From assembly GCF_900143625.1 (NCBI RefSeq), contig NZ_FRFF01000063.1, positions 1 through 64,000 of the forward strand: DNA of 64,000 nt, in the 5' to 3' direction. The notes under the pieces were generated by a model. The model was not told where the DNA came from, ran no database searches, and saw nothing but the letters and a program-made list of their open reading frames with translations. Position 1 is the first letter of the stretch; each line of letters begins with the position of its first letter. The DNA comes from Nocardiopsis sp. JB363. Lineage in GTDB: Bacteria > Actinomycetota > Actinomycetes > Streptosporangiales > Streptosporangiaceae. Made by a program: the position numbers and the translations under genes. Shown one piece after another: positions 16,428 to 24,368 of the stretch.

Positions 16428-17098
16428 GGCCCGGGCCCCTCTCCGGGGCCCGGGGCCCCGGCCAATCGGAGGGTGGTGGCGTGCGGGTCGGGGTCCCGCG
16501 GCGTGGACAACCGCACGTCGACCCGGCCACGCCCCCGGGTGGCCTTGAGTCCGATCTGGTCGGTGGCCAGGCACGCCATGGCCAGGCAGCGCCAGTCGTC
16601 CGCCACCGGTGGCGTGGACCAGGTCAGGTCGGACACCAGGGTCAGCCCCGGGAGCAGGACCCGGTTGGTGCGCAGCCGCCCCGGCTCGGGGGCGCCGTCG
16701 GGGCCGATCTCCACCCCCGACTCCAGGGTGGTGTAGGCGCCGGTGACGGCACGTCGCAGGGTGGAACGCAGGGGTTCGGAGCGGCCGGCCAGAGCGTGGG
16801 CGACCGCGGCGCGCACGGGGTCGCCGGTGACCGCGTGGCCCACCCGCAGGATCCGGTCCGGGCCGTGCGAGCGTCCGCGACCGAAGACCCGCTCCACCGC
16901 CTCGCCCAGTTCGGCGGCGACGGTGAGCGCGTCGAGCGCCCCGACCCGAAGCCGTGCCGCCAACCGGTGGCGGGGCAGGTGAGGCAGGCCGTGCCCGTCG
17001 GTGACCACGTCGGTGTCGGCGCCCGTACCGTCGGCGCTGGCACCGACGAACAGGGCCGGGGAGACCAGACGCACCACGATTCGGTCCGGTGCGCTCAC
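16424..17098 (-). CDS. Single-domain Cas7-type RAMP (Csm3-like)
   Basis: 224 residues. It starts IVVRLVSPALFVGASADG and continues GADTDVVTDGHGLPHLPRH, which aligns with the Csm3 block around the catalytic Asp (xVDxxVxxDxxGxPxIPG), followed by RLAARLRV. The C-terminal IGLKATRGRGRVDVRL is the glycine-rich RAMP element. It probably forms one backbone unit and cuts bound RNA. In III-Dv complexes this Cas7 is fused to Cas5-Cas11; here it is separate but overlaps csx10 by four bases. The ATG at 17098 overlaps the cas10 stop likewise. The Gly/Pro-rich tail is dispensable-looking. Confidence 0.82.
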   Translation of the reverse strand: MSAPDRIVVRLVSPALFVGASADGTGADTDVVTDGHGLPHLPRHRLAARLRVGALDALTVAAELGEAVERVFGRGRSHGPDRILRVGHAVTGDPVRAAVAHALAGRSEPLRSTLRRAVTGAYTTLESGVEIGPDGAPEPGRLRTNRVLLPGLTLVSDLTWSTPPVADDWRCLAMACLATDQIGLKATRGRGRVDVRLSTPRDPDPHATTLRLAGAPGPGEGPGP

Positions 17099-18834
17099 GA
17101 GCCCTCACCCCCCGGATCCAGGTACAGGTCCATCACGTCGACGGCGTCCAGCAGTTCACCGGTGGTCCACCCCTGCGGCAGGGCGACGGGGCGCCCGGTC
17201 ACCCGGGCACGGCGGGCCAGTTCGGGGGCGGGATCGACCCCCGACTCCAGGAGGGGGACCAGCGAGGACACCAGCCAACCACGTCTGCGGGTGTCACCGT
17301 CCACGAGCGGTCCGCCGTCACGGCCACCGAGGTAGCGGTCGAGGAATCGGGTGAAGTCGGTGCCGCTCATCGGTCGGGCGGTGCGCGGCGGGGTCGCCCG
17401 TCGGGCGTCCTCCATCCGGCGCAGGACCCGTTCGACCCCGTCGAAACGGGTCGTCCAGGCGACCGTGTGGTCCTCCGCGGCCACGGGATCGTGTTCGGCG
17501 CGGGCCACCCGGTGCGTCTTGGCGATCCGGCACATCGCCTCGCACAGGTCGTATCCCAGCGACAGGGGAGCGCCCACCGGCTGCATCGCGACACCGACAC
17601 CGACCGTGGGCACGAAGGTGGTGTGCCCACGTTCCGGGACCCGACGACCTCCGACTCCGTACGCGGCGGCCAGGGTCCGGTGCAGGGCCACCCGCGGATC
17701 GTCGACGTCCTCGATCAGGTCGGGGTCGGTGTCCAGCCAACGCAGGGCGTACCGCACCATGGCCAGGGCCAGGCGGGCGTCGCACAGGACCGTGAGGTCG
17801 TCGCCCGCGACCACGATCGGCCGCACCGGCAACCGGACCGGGCCTCCGGGTTCGTGGTCGAGGGTGATGGGGCCCCCGCTCCCGGTCCCCGGCACGTGGG
17901 GCGTCTCCCCGGGGGCGGCGCGCACCATGGCGGCCACCGCCCGCACCATCGCGCGGGCCAACCCCCCGGTGAGTCCGGCGATACGGGTGGACAACCCCCG
18001 CTGGGCCAGCGCGCCCGATCCCGGCCGGTCGGGATCGCCGGCCCGTTCCCGGTACTCGCCCAGGATCGCGCCCAGCCCGTTGACGTCGAGGTGCATCACG
18101 GCGACCCGGCTCACGCCCCCGTGGTCGCGGCCGAGACGGTCCACCTCCATGGGCAGCGCCAGTTCCGGGGAGCCGGTGGCGGTGACCGCGTCCGCCAGCC
18201 AGGCGTCGCCGTGCGCCCGGTGCCAGCGGCGGCCGATGCCGCGGGCCCTGGCCACGTCGGCGGACACCCGTTCGTGTGCCCGGGTGTGGTTCGAACGGCT
18301 GCTGTCGACGGACTCCGCCGGCGCCCCGCTCACCGAGCACACCGCGGTGATCCCGTACCCGTGCGCCGGGGCGTGCAGCGCCGACATGTGCCGTCGGGCC
18401 CGGCGTAGACGCACCGGCAACATCGTCAGCGCGGAGTCCAGGTCGGGCTCGGCGCCCTCTCCGTCCACCCGCGGCGCCCCGGGCCCGTAGGGGACGAACG
18501 CCACGACCGGGGTGAGGTCGCCGGCGCGGTCACGGAGCCTTCGCGTGTAGCGGGCGGTGAAGGTACGGGCGGTGTCCACGTCCGACAGGACCACGGTGAG
18601 CGCCCCACCGGCGTCGCGCAGGACCAGGCAGCCCTCGGGCACCAGGTCGGCCACCCCGTGGCGAAGGTCGGAGGTGTCGGTGAGTTCGGCGACGAGCGCG
18701 GCCCGGCCGACCGCGTCCAGGATCCGGCGTCCGCTGTAGACGTAGGCCTGGATGCCCCGCAGGTCCACACCGACGAGGACCCCGCGGGTGGGGGCCTCGG
18801 TCGGTGGCTCTCGGTGGGCGGGGGCAGGGGGCAC
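17095..18834 (-). CDS. cas10: Cas10 of a type III-D CRISPR system, HD-less, cyclase motif intact
   Basis: 579 residues. Cas10 is the large subunit; on target RNA binding its palm domain turns ATP into cyclic oligoadenylate. The protein begins almost directly in the first palm (GVLVGVDLRGIQAYVYSG) and has no HD nuclease, so no DNase activity is expected. The second palm shows MHLDVNGLGAIL (Asp about 250) and VVAGDDLTVLCD, the GGDD-type motif in AGDD form (about 343-346), so the cyclase should work. I see no CxxC zinc motif. The frame is open from 18864, but AAGGAG lies nine bases before the GTG at 18834, which I take as start. It is the first gene of a fully overlapping six-gene operon. Confidence 0.9.
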   Translation of the reverse strand: MPPAPAHREPPTEAPTRGVLVGVDLRGIQAYVYSGRRILDAVGRAALVAELTDTSDLRHGVADLVPEGCLVLRDAGGALTVVLSDVDTARTFTARYTRRLRDRAGDLTPVVAFVPYGPGAPRVDGEGAEPDLDSALTMLPVRLRRARRHMSALHAPAHGYGITAVCSVSGAPAESVDSSRSNHTRAHERVSADVARARGIGRRWHRAHGDAWLADAVTATGSPELALPMEVDRLGRDHGGVSRVAVMHLDVNGLGAILGEYRERAGDPDRPGSGALAQRGLSTRIAGLTGGLARAMVRAVAAMVRAAPGETPHVPGTGSGGPITLDHEPGGPVRLPVRPIVVAGDDLTVLCDARLALAMVRYALRWLDTDPDLIEDVDDPRVALHRTLAAAYGVGGRRVPERGHTTFVPTVGVGVAMQPVGAPLSLGYDLCEAMCRIAKTHRVARAEHDPVAAEDHTVAWTTRFDGVERVLRRMEDARRATPPRTARPMSGTDFTRFLDRYLGGRDGGPLVDGDTRRRGWLVSSLVPLLESGVDPAPELARRARVTGRPVALPQGWTTGELLDAVDVMDLYLDPGGEGS

Positions 18835-19083
18835 CGTGGCGGACTCCTTATGCGTGGATGTCACGAGGCCGACGTGTCCTTCGAGGGTTCCTCTCGGACG
18901 GCGACGCCGACCTCACCACCGATACCAGGAGTCACGCCGCAGCGGCACCCCGCCGGCCCCTTCCGGTCACCCGTGAACGGCGGACTGTCCGAGAGACGTC
19001 GTTGAGGACGCGTCGATGCCCCACCGTCTTTCCCGGGTACCGCCTTCGCACGTGCACCTCCCCACCTTCGAGAAAGGCCGCCG

Positions 19084-19266
19084 ATGCCGATCCCGCACCC
19101 ACACGAACCACTCGGACTGTCCGAGCGGGAGCGCCCCTCCGCCACCAAGCTCTCCGGCCCCCCTCCGACACCGCAGGACCTCGTTCCGCACTTGCGCGAT
19201 CTGGCCCGCGCCCTGCGAGAACAAGGGGCCGAGCACGGTCCGGCCCCGCACACACGGCGGGTGTGA
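19084..19266 (+). CDS. Possible 60-residue protein opposite the cas operon
   Basis: The frame begins MPIPHPHEPLGLSERERP and ends in a short amphipathic helix (LVPHLRDLARALREQG). A GAAAGG sequence sits six bases before the ATG, a fair ribosome-binding site, and a strong hairpin follows the stop by 16 bases. Against it: composition is Pro/Arg-rich as in non-coding GC-rich DNA and no family is recognised. Treat as tentative. Confidence 0.35.
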   Translation: MPIPHPHEPLGLSERERPSATKLSGPPPTPQDLVPHLRDLARALREQGAEHGPAPHTRRV

Positions 19267-19282
19267 GGCGCGGGAGGAAGAG

Positions 19283-19318
19283 GTCGGCTCCCACCCCGTC
19301 CACCGGGTGGGAGCCGAC
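19283..19318. terminator. Perfect 14-bp hairpin between cas6-like gene and the cas10 spacer
   Basis: GTCGGCTCCCACCC (19283-19296) pairs exactly with GGGTGGGAGCCGAC (19305-19318) around an eight-base loop. It is 55 bases past the cas6-like stop (minus) and 16 bases past the small plus-strand frame, so it can end transcription from both sides. There is no T-run. At 36 bases it has the length of a CRISPR repeat, but it is a single copy and its stem is far longer than usual. Confidence 0.65.
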
Positions 19319-19373
19319 ACTTCCACACCGGCCCCCGCCCTCCGTCCTAGGGCGGGAACCGGCGGTCTGGGGG

Positions 19374-20324
19374 TCAGTCGAACAGGGCGCCGCCGAACTC
19401 CTCCGCCTCGGCCACCGCATGGTCGCGGTTGCCGCCCACGTGACGAGGCCGGGCACGACGGACCGGGTGCGCGGCGTGACCGTCTCGGGGAGCGGGTACC
19501 TCCACGGCCGGGCGTCCGCCGCCGACACTGTCGACCCGGACCGCGCCGAAACCCTGGGCGGTGTACTTGCCGACCCCGGTGAGTTCGATCAGTTCCAACA
19601 GGGTGGAGAAGGTGTCGACGGGGCGACGCGCCCCGGCGGTGGAGTCCAGGCGCAGCCCGCCCAACCAGCCCAGCACGTTGCGCTTCTCCGCGTGGTGGTG
19701 TTCGGTCAGGCGCACGTCCTCCCCCGGCAGCGGGGAGCGGCGTATCTGGGTCAGGTCGACCAGGGCGCGTTCCAACCAGGACGCGGCCAGGGTCGGTGGG
19801 GCGAAGCGGGCCACCGCGCCCACCGCGCCGCTGCCGCCGACGATCCCGCCGCCGGACCGGTGCACCGCGCCGAAGAGCCGCCGGGGATTGGGCCAGATGT
19901 GCGGGACGCGTTCGCCGGTGGTGTCGCGGGTGGTGGTCACCACGGGGGTCATGGCGCGGATCTCGGCCGCGCGAGCCGAGAAGTGGCCGTATCCCTCGGT
20001 GAGCATCTCCGCGTAGGTGCGCTCGAAGGTCCGGGTGACCGACAGCGGCTCCAGCAGGTGGTCGCCGATGCGTTGGGGGACCCCGACCAGTTCCGCGGGG
20101 TCCAGGGGCGCGGGATCCTCGTCGTCCAACCAGGTGAGGGTCCAGTGGTGCAGACGGTTCCCCAGGGGCAGGGGCCAGCCGTTCATCGCCCAGCGCTTGG
20201 CCGCGGTGTGCTCTCGATCGGGCTGGGGCCACCAGTGGTTGAGCAACCCATGGCAGTCCTCCGGACGGATCGGACGTGCCGTGTCGGCCCGATCCTTGAG
20301 GATCACGGTCCACCGTCTGGGCAC
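19374..20324 (-). CDS. cas6: Cas6-like CRISPR repeat endoribonuclease
   Basis: About 316 residues. Cas6 cuts the CRISPR transcript within repeats to make crRNAs. The protein opens with a RAMP beta strand (RRWTVILKD) and a helix containing two candidate catalytic histidines (CHGLLNHWW). Near residue 255 it has ELTGVGKYTAQGFGAVRVD, the glycine-rich loop typical of Cas6 C-terminal RAMP domains. A Pro/Arg-rich tail follows. The frame allows an ATG at 20342, but GGTGGAG precedes the GTG at 20324, giving VPRRWTVIL. The gene lies upstream of cas10 on the same strand but is separated by over 500 bases and a hairpin, so it is a separate transcription unit. Confidence 0.8.
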   Translation of the reverse strand: MPRRWTVILKDRADTARPIRPEDCHGLLNHWWPQPDREHTAAKRWAMNGWPLPLGNRLHHWTLTWLDDEDPAPLDPAELVGVPQRIGDHLLEPLSVTRTFERTYAEMLTEGYGHFSARAAEIRAMTPVVTTTRDTTGERVPHIWPNPRRLFGAVHRSGGGIVGGSGAVGAVARFAPPTLAASWLERALVDLTQIRRSPLPGEDVRLTEHHHAEKRNVLGWLGGLRLDSTAGARRPVDTFSTLLELIELTGVGKYTAQGFGAVRVDSVGGGRPAVEVPAPRDGHAAHPVRRARPRHVGGNRDHAVAEAEEFGGALFD

Positions 20325-20433
20325 CGACTCCACCCCCTCCATGATCGTGACGGCGGTCGCCCCGCCGTCCTCGGCTCACCGGGAACTCCTCTCGGACAGT
20401 CCCGGGGCGAACGTTCCCCTCGTGGTCTCCATG

Positions 20434-20460
20434 GTGCCGGTTCGGTGTACCATCCGGCAC
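20434..20460. promoter_or_regulatory. Short dyad in the cas6 / 317-residue-gene divergent region
   Basis: GTGCCGG (20434-20440) and CCGGCAC (20454-20460) form a 7-base dyad around TTCGGTGTACCAT. It lies between two divergently transcribed genes and could be an operator or a leader hairpin. The signal is weak and supported only by symmetry. Confidence 0.25.
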
Positions 20461-20559
20461 TCGTTCCCCACCCGTGTCCGGTCGTCGCTTGTCCACCGTC
20501 GCCCCAGGAGACCACAATGAGCGGGCCCGTACCGATCCACCAGCCGAAGCGGAGGGGAC

Positions 20560-21513
20560 ATGCCCCGCCTGAGCCACACCCTGGACCTGGACGCGTTGGA
20601 GCGCGAGGACGTCACCGGTTCGCTCGACGAGGTGCACCGGGTGTTGCGCGACGCCCGGTTCGACGACGAGGGGCACCTGCTGATCCCCGACGAGGCGGAA
20701 CAGGAACGCCTGGAGCGGCGCGCCGAAGAGCTCGGGGTGATCGATCCCGAGCAGACGCGGGAACGCAGGAAACGCGAGGCGGACCTGCCGGACGTGGAGC
20801 ACTCGCTGCGGCTGCTGTCGGGCGAACACCTGACCCCGGGCGCCCACTACCTGTTCAGCAGCCTGGGCGAGGACGGCGAACCGGACTTCCCCGACGAGGC
20901 CGAGGGGTGGGTGGGCACCGACCTGACCGTCGACTCCTGGGACGCGGAGGGACGGTGCGCGGTCGACTTCGCCATGCGCGAGGACCCCGCGGTCACCGGC
21001 TTCGACGACCCGGTGACGACCGGCACCGTGGTGCACGACCGGGCCGCCCGGACCCTGTCCGTCCACGGCCGGATGCGGTTCCCCGCGCCGATGAGCATGG
21101 TCGGTAAGAATTCCTCCCTGCTCCAGGTGGAGGTGTCGTTCCACGTCGACCTACCCGGCTGGTACGCGGCGCTGTCGGGCGAACCGGGCGCGGCGGCCCC
21201 CGCCCGGTTCGAGGTGAGGCATCCCTTGGTGCGCGCCGTCGGCGAGGCGCTGCCCTCCCCCGCCCCGGACGGTCGGTGGTCGGTGGCCACCTCCCTTGAG
21301 GTGCGGGGTCGCGGCCCGGCCCGACCGTTGGTGGCGGTCGCGGCCTGGGCCATGCTGCGGTCGATGCGCCGGTCCGAGGAGATGTCGGTGGAGCAGTGGG
21401 TGGCCGAGGTGGAGCGTTCCTGGGCGGAGACGGCGCGGGCCCTGCCCGCCCTGCCGGAGCTGTTGGAGGAGGTCGCCGAGGCGATGGCCCGGGCCCGCCA
21501 CCGCCTACCCTGA
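20560..21513 (+). CDS. Conserved-looking cytoplasmic protein, unknown function
   Basis: 317 residues with no signal peptide or membrane segment and no motif I recognise. The first 85 residues are acidic and helical (EAEQERLERRAEELG, EQTRERRKREADLPDVEHSL). The middle has beta-rich stretches (LRLLSGEHLTPGAHYLF, VEVSFHVDLPGWYAALSG). The end is an amphipathic helix (ALPELLEEVAEAMARARHR). GGAGGGGAC precedes the ATG, a strong ribosome-binding site. It is divergent from the cas6-like gene and ends 4 bases before the convergent symporter. It may be the edge of the CRISPR island or an unrelated neighbour; position alone cannot decide. Confidence 0.75.
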   Translation: MPRLSHTLDLDALEREDVTGSLDEVHRVLRDARFDDEGHLLIPDEAEQERLERRAEELGVIDPEQTRERRKREADLPDVEHSLRLLSGEHLTPGAHYLFSSLGEDGEPDFPDEAEGWVGTDLTVDSWDAEGRCAVDFAMREDPAVTGFDDPVTTGTVVHDRAARTLSVHGRMRFPAPMSMVGKNSSLLQVEVSFHVDLPGWYAALSGEPGAAAPARFEVRHPLVRAVGEALPSPAPDGRWSVATSLEVRGRGPARPLVAVAAWAMLRSMRRSEEMSVEQWVAEVERSWAETARALPALPELLEEVAEAMARARHRLP

Positions 21514-21517
21514 ACCG

Positions 21518-23236
21518 TCAGTCGCGCTCGGCGCCCCAACCGGTGAGGGAACGCACCCGGAGTTCGGTGTAGCGGGCGTTGTTGTGCTCGGAGGAGAGCA
21601 GACTGCCGATGATGGCGCAGGCGAACCCGAGGGGAACGGCGACCAGGGCCGGGTTCTCCATGGGGAAGTACTGGATGTCGATCCAGGCCGGCAGCATCGA
21701 CAGGTTCTCGCCCGTGACCGGGTCGGTCTTGCCCGACATCACCGGGGAGAACAGCATCAGCAGCAGGGTGGCCGACAGCCCGCCGTAGATGCCCCACTCC
21801 ACGCCGTTGGTGTTGAAGCGGCGCCAGAACATGGTGAGGACGATGACGGGCAGGTTGGCCGCGGCGGCGATCGCGAAGGCCAACCCCACCAGGAACGCGA
21901 CGTTCTGTTCCTGGGCCTGGACCGCCAGGACGATGGAGATCCCGCCGATCAGGCAGGCGGAGAAGCGGGCCACGCTCACCTCCTGGGACTCGCGCGGGCG
22001 CCCCCACATGAGGATGTGGCCGAACAGATCGTGCGCGATGGAGGACGAGGAGGCCAGGGTCAGGCTGGCGATGACCGCGAGGATGGTGGCCAGGGCGACC
22101 GCGGAGATGAGCGCGAGCAGCACGGCGGCGCCCACCGGACCGGCCGTGAGCCGTCCCAGTTCCTCGGCGAGCATCGGCACCGCGGAGTTGCCCGAGGGGT
22201 CCAGGGCCATGATGCGCTCCGAGCCCACCAGGGCGGCGGCACCGAACCCCATGGCCAGGGTCATCAGGTAGAACGCGCCGACCATCACGATGGTGCGGTT
22301 GACCGAGGAGCGCGCCGAGCGGCCGTCGGGCACCGTGTAGAAGCGGATGAGGATGTGCGGCAGGGCGACGGTGCCCAGTACCAGGGCCAACCCGAGGCTG
22401 ATCAGGTCCATCTTGTTGAAGAAGGTCTGCGCCCGCTCGCCGGGCACCTCCACCCCGAAGCCCAACCCGGGTTCGAGGAAGGCCTGCCCGTGGCCGCTGG
22501 CCTCGGCCGCCCCGGACAGCAGGGCACGCGGGTCGAAGGAGAACAGGGCCAGCACCATGACGGTCAACAGGCCGGTGGCCGACAGCAGCACGACGGCCTT
22601 GATGATCTGAAGCCAGGTGGCCGCCTTCATCCCGCCGTACATGACGTAGACGATCATCAGCACGCCCACCAGGACGATCGCGCCGGTGCGGGTCTGGCCG
22701 GCGCTCATTCCGAGGAAGGTGCCACCGTCGTGCAGGCCGAGCAGGACCGCGACCAGGGCTCCGGCGCCGACCATCTGGGCCACCAGGTAGAACACGCACA
22801 CCGTGACGGTGGAGACCGTGCAGGCCAGGCGCACGCGCATCCGGCGCATCCGGAAGGCGGGCAGGTCGGCCATGGTGAAGCGGCCGGTGTTGCGCATCAG
22901 CTGAGCCATGGGCAGGACCAGCAGCCAGGCGACGAGGAATCCGATGGAGTACAGGAACCCGTCGTATCCCTGGAGCGAGATCATCCCGGCGATGCCCAGG
23001 AAGGAGGCCGCCGACAGGTAGTCGCCGGTGAGGGCGAGTCCGTTCTGGGTGCTGGAGAAACCGCGGCCACCGGCGTAGAAGTCGACGGCGCCCTTGGTGG
23101 TGCTCCGGGCCCGGATGGTGATGACCAGGGTGGTGAGGACGAACACCGCGCACAGGCCGATGGTCCAGGCGTGGGCGGCGCTGAGTTGTCCGCCGAGGAC
23201 ACTGCTCAGGTCGTATGTGTGATCGAGGGTTCCCAT
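21518..23236 (-). CDS. actP: ActP-type sodium:solute (acetate/monocarboxylate) symporter
   Basis: 572 residues with about 13 hydrophobic segments. Members of this SSS family take up acetate or related monocarboxylates with sodium across the cytoplasmic membrane. Family hallmarks visible: the N-terminal FYAGGRGFSSTQNGLALTGD, YLSAASFLGIAGMISLQGYDG, FLVAWLLVLPMAQLMRNTGR, VMYGGMKAATWLQIIKA, and SSSSIAHDLFGHIL. The gene starts inside the stop of the upstream DUF485 gene (TGATG), the standard yjcH-actP pairing, so both are translated together. Substrate cannot be fixed from sequence; pyruvate or propionate are alternatives. Confidence 0.93.
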   Translation of the reverse strand: MGTLDHTYDLSSVLGGQLSAAHAWTIGLCAVFVLTTLVITIRARSTTKGAVDFYAGGRGFSSTQNGLALTGDYLSAASFLGIAGMISLQGYDGFLYSIGFLVAWLLVLPMAQLMRNTGRFTMADLPAFRMRRMRVRLACTVSTVTVCVFYLVAQMVGAGALVAVLLGLHDGGTFLGMSAGQTRTGAIVLVGVLMIVYVMYGGMKAATWLQIIKAVVLLSATGLLTVMVLALFSFDPRALLSGAAEASGHGQAFLEPGLGFGVEVPGERAQTFFNKMDLISLGLALVLGTVALPHILIRFYTVPDGRSARSSVNRTIVMVGAFYLMTLAMGFGAAALVGSERIMALDPSGNSAVPMLAEELGRLTAGPVGAAVLLALISAVALATILAVIASLTLASSSSIAHDLFGHILMWGRPRESQEVSVARFSACLIGGISIVLAVQAQEQNVAFLVGLAFAIAAAANLPVIVLTMFWRRFNTNGVEWGIYGGLSATLLLMLFSPVMSGKTDPVTGENLSMLPAWIDIQYFPMENPALVAVPLGFACAIIGSLLSSEHNNARYTELRVRSLTGWGAERD

Positions 23237-23676
23237 CAGTTCATCACCCGTCCGTCGATCCCGTCCTCGACACGTGCGTGGTCGCGGATCTCCTCGGCCA
23301 GCGGATCGATGGCACGGGCGGAGAAACGGCCGAAGGCCCAGGCGAGAACGAAGGTGAGCAGGAACTGCCCTATTCCCAGGATCAGCGCGACATTGATCGA
23401 ATCGAAGATCTGCACGCGCATGAAATCGCGCGCGTAGGCGGAAAGGAACAGATAGGCCATGTACCCGCCCAGGAAGGTGGTGACCAAAAGCGTGAACTGG
23501 AGGGCGAACCGCCGCCGTAGTTTCACGAAACGCGGGTCGACGGAGACGCGTTCGCAGGTGTGCGCCATGTCGGCCTCGGCGCGTGCACGGGCCCGAGCCG
23601 ACCTCCCACCGGGCCGATCACCCCCGCCCTCGGGCTCGGTACGCCTTCTGGACGTGCCTTCCATGTACTCGACCAC
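23236..23676 (-). CDS. DUF485 membrane protein, partner of ActP
   Basis: About 146 residues. The family (YjcH) is a small two-helix membrane protein encoded with ActP symporters; its exact role is unknown. The core is DPRFVKLRRRFALQFTLLV, two membrane helices (LVTTFLGGYMAYLFLSAYA and ALILGIGQFLLTFVLAWAF), then the charged C-terminal SARAIDPLAEEIRDHARVED. The N-terminal 35-45 residues are unusually Arg/Gly-rich. The frame is open from 23715; GGGGGA six bases before the GTG at 23676 makes that the best start, while the ATG at 23568 would give the minimal family length. Confidence 0.85.
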   Translation of the reverse strand: MVEYMEGTSRRRTEPEGGGDRPGGRSARARARAEADMAHTCERVSVDPRFVKLRRRFALQFTLLVTTFLGGYMAYLFLSAYARDFMRVQIFDSINVALILGIGQFLLTFVLAWAFGRFSARAIDPLAEEIRDHARVEDGIDGRVMN

Positions 23677-23715
23677 GACTCGTCCCCCAACGATCTCTGC
23701 GCGGTTTCCGGGCAC

Positions 23716-24085
23716 CGCTCCCCCGCGGCGTCTCCCCTTTCGGAACGGTTCGGCCGTCGCTGCGTCGATGCGCGCGGTTCACCGTGCACCGTTCCGATCG
23801 AGGATCACCCTAACGAGGGGTGGACTCCCGTGTTCACCAAATGCACAAATCGGTTGGCGCGAATAGCGCGATGGATCACAGCCCCGAGGGTCGTCCGCCG
23901 GAGAAGCAGGTCACCCGGGACGTGCGGGTCGCCGTGCGGCGCGGAGACCCCTCTGTCTTCGCTAGGCTTCGGGACGACCCCGAACCCATGACGGCGAACC
24001 GGATGAATCCCGGTCTCGTCGTTCGTACATGTGTATGATTAAGGGGTCCACACTGTTCACGCGAAACCGAAGGGAAATCCCCGCC
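23716..24085. other. Divergent intergenic region
   Basis: About 370 bases between the DUF485 gene (minus) and the small plus-strand gene at 24086. The only element I can point to is a -10 box at 24034-24039. Open frames here lack ribosome-binding sites and consistent codon use. No tRNA or repeat is visible. Confidence 0.5.
24034..24039 (+). promoter_or_regulatory. -10 box for the small gene at 24086
   Basis: TATGAT matches the sigma-70 -10 consensus at five of six bases, with transcription expected near 24046, about 40 bases before the GTG. No good -35 hexamer is found 16-19 bases upstream, so the assignment is partial. It excludes the upstream ATG at 24029 as a start. Confidence 0.45.
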
Positions 24086-24349
24086 GTGGTCACCGAGGTC
24101 TTCACGCGCAAGTACTGCGATCCCCACGCCGTTCGCGAGGAGAAGGTCGAGGCGACTGAGGTCATCCAGTTCGCCTGGGAAGGCGCCGTCCGCGAGGTCG
24201 ACGCCTGCGAGGAGTGCTTCAAGGAGCACGAGTCTCGCTATGAGCCCTTGGTCGACTACTCCCGTCCGGTGAAGAAGCGCCGCGTCAAGAAGGCCGCTTC
24301 GGCCGAGAAGTCCGAGGCCGAGAGCGCCGACGCCGGCGACGACGAGTAG
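24086..24349 (+). CDS. Small charged protein, unknown function
   Basis: 87 residues starting VVTEVFTRKYCDPHAVREEK. The middle, EATEVIQFAWEGAVREVDAC, resembles in pattern the N-terminal strand pair of Lsr2-type nucleoid proteins, but the usual DNA-binding tail is absent. It then has DACEECFKEHESRYEPL, giving with C11 a possible three-cysteine metal site, followed by a lysine-rich run (RPVKKRRVKKAA) and an acidic end. Nucleic-acid contact is plausible from the basic run. AAGGGA precedes the GTG by about ten bases and a -10 box lies 47 bases upstream. I do not recognise a named family. Confidence 0.7.
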   Translation: MVTEVFTRKYCDPHAVREEKVEATEVIQFAWEGAVREVDACEECFKEHESRYEPLVDYSRPVKKRRVKKAASAEKSEAESADAGDDE

Positions 24350-24368
24350 CACGCTCCCACGCCGTGAA

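Larger units (their letters stand above)
18835..19373. other. Spacer between cas10 and cas6-like genes; no CRISPR array
   Basis: About 540 bases. It contains a possible 60-codon plus-strand gene (19084-19266) and a perfect hairpin (19283-19318). No repeat-spacer array, leader, tRNA or clear promoter is visible, although a promoter for the cas10 operon should lie here. I searched by eye for any repeated 25-37-base unit and found none. Confidence 0.6.

Noticed and set aside
13063..16530. A 1155-residue open frame on the minus strand
   Set aside because: Only the part after 14640 has RAMP features; the upstream 630 codons are Arg/Pro/Gly-rich and overlap the real csx10 gene in another frame.
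19016..19582. 188-codon plus-strand frame running into the cas6-like gene
   Set aside because: It overlaps cas6 antisense, is Arg/Pro/His-rich and has no ribosome site; only the separate 60-codon frame at 19084 is kept as tentative.
24029..24085. Upstream ATG start (MCMIKGSTLF) for the small gene
   Set aside because: A -10 box overlaps it, so the mRNA would start after this ATG; GTG at 24086 is preceded by AAGGGA.
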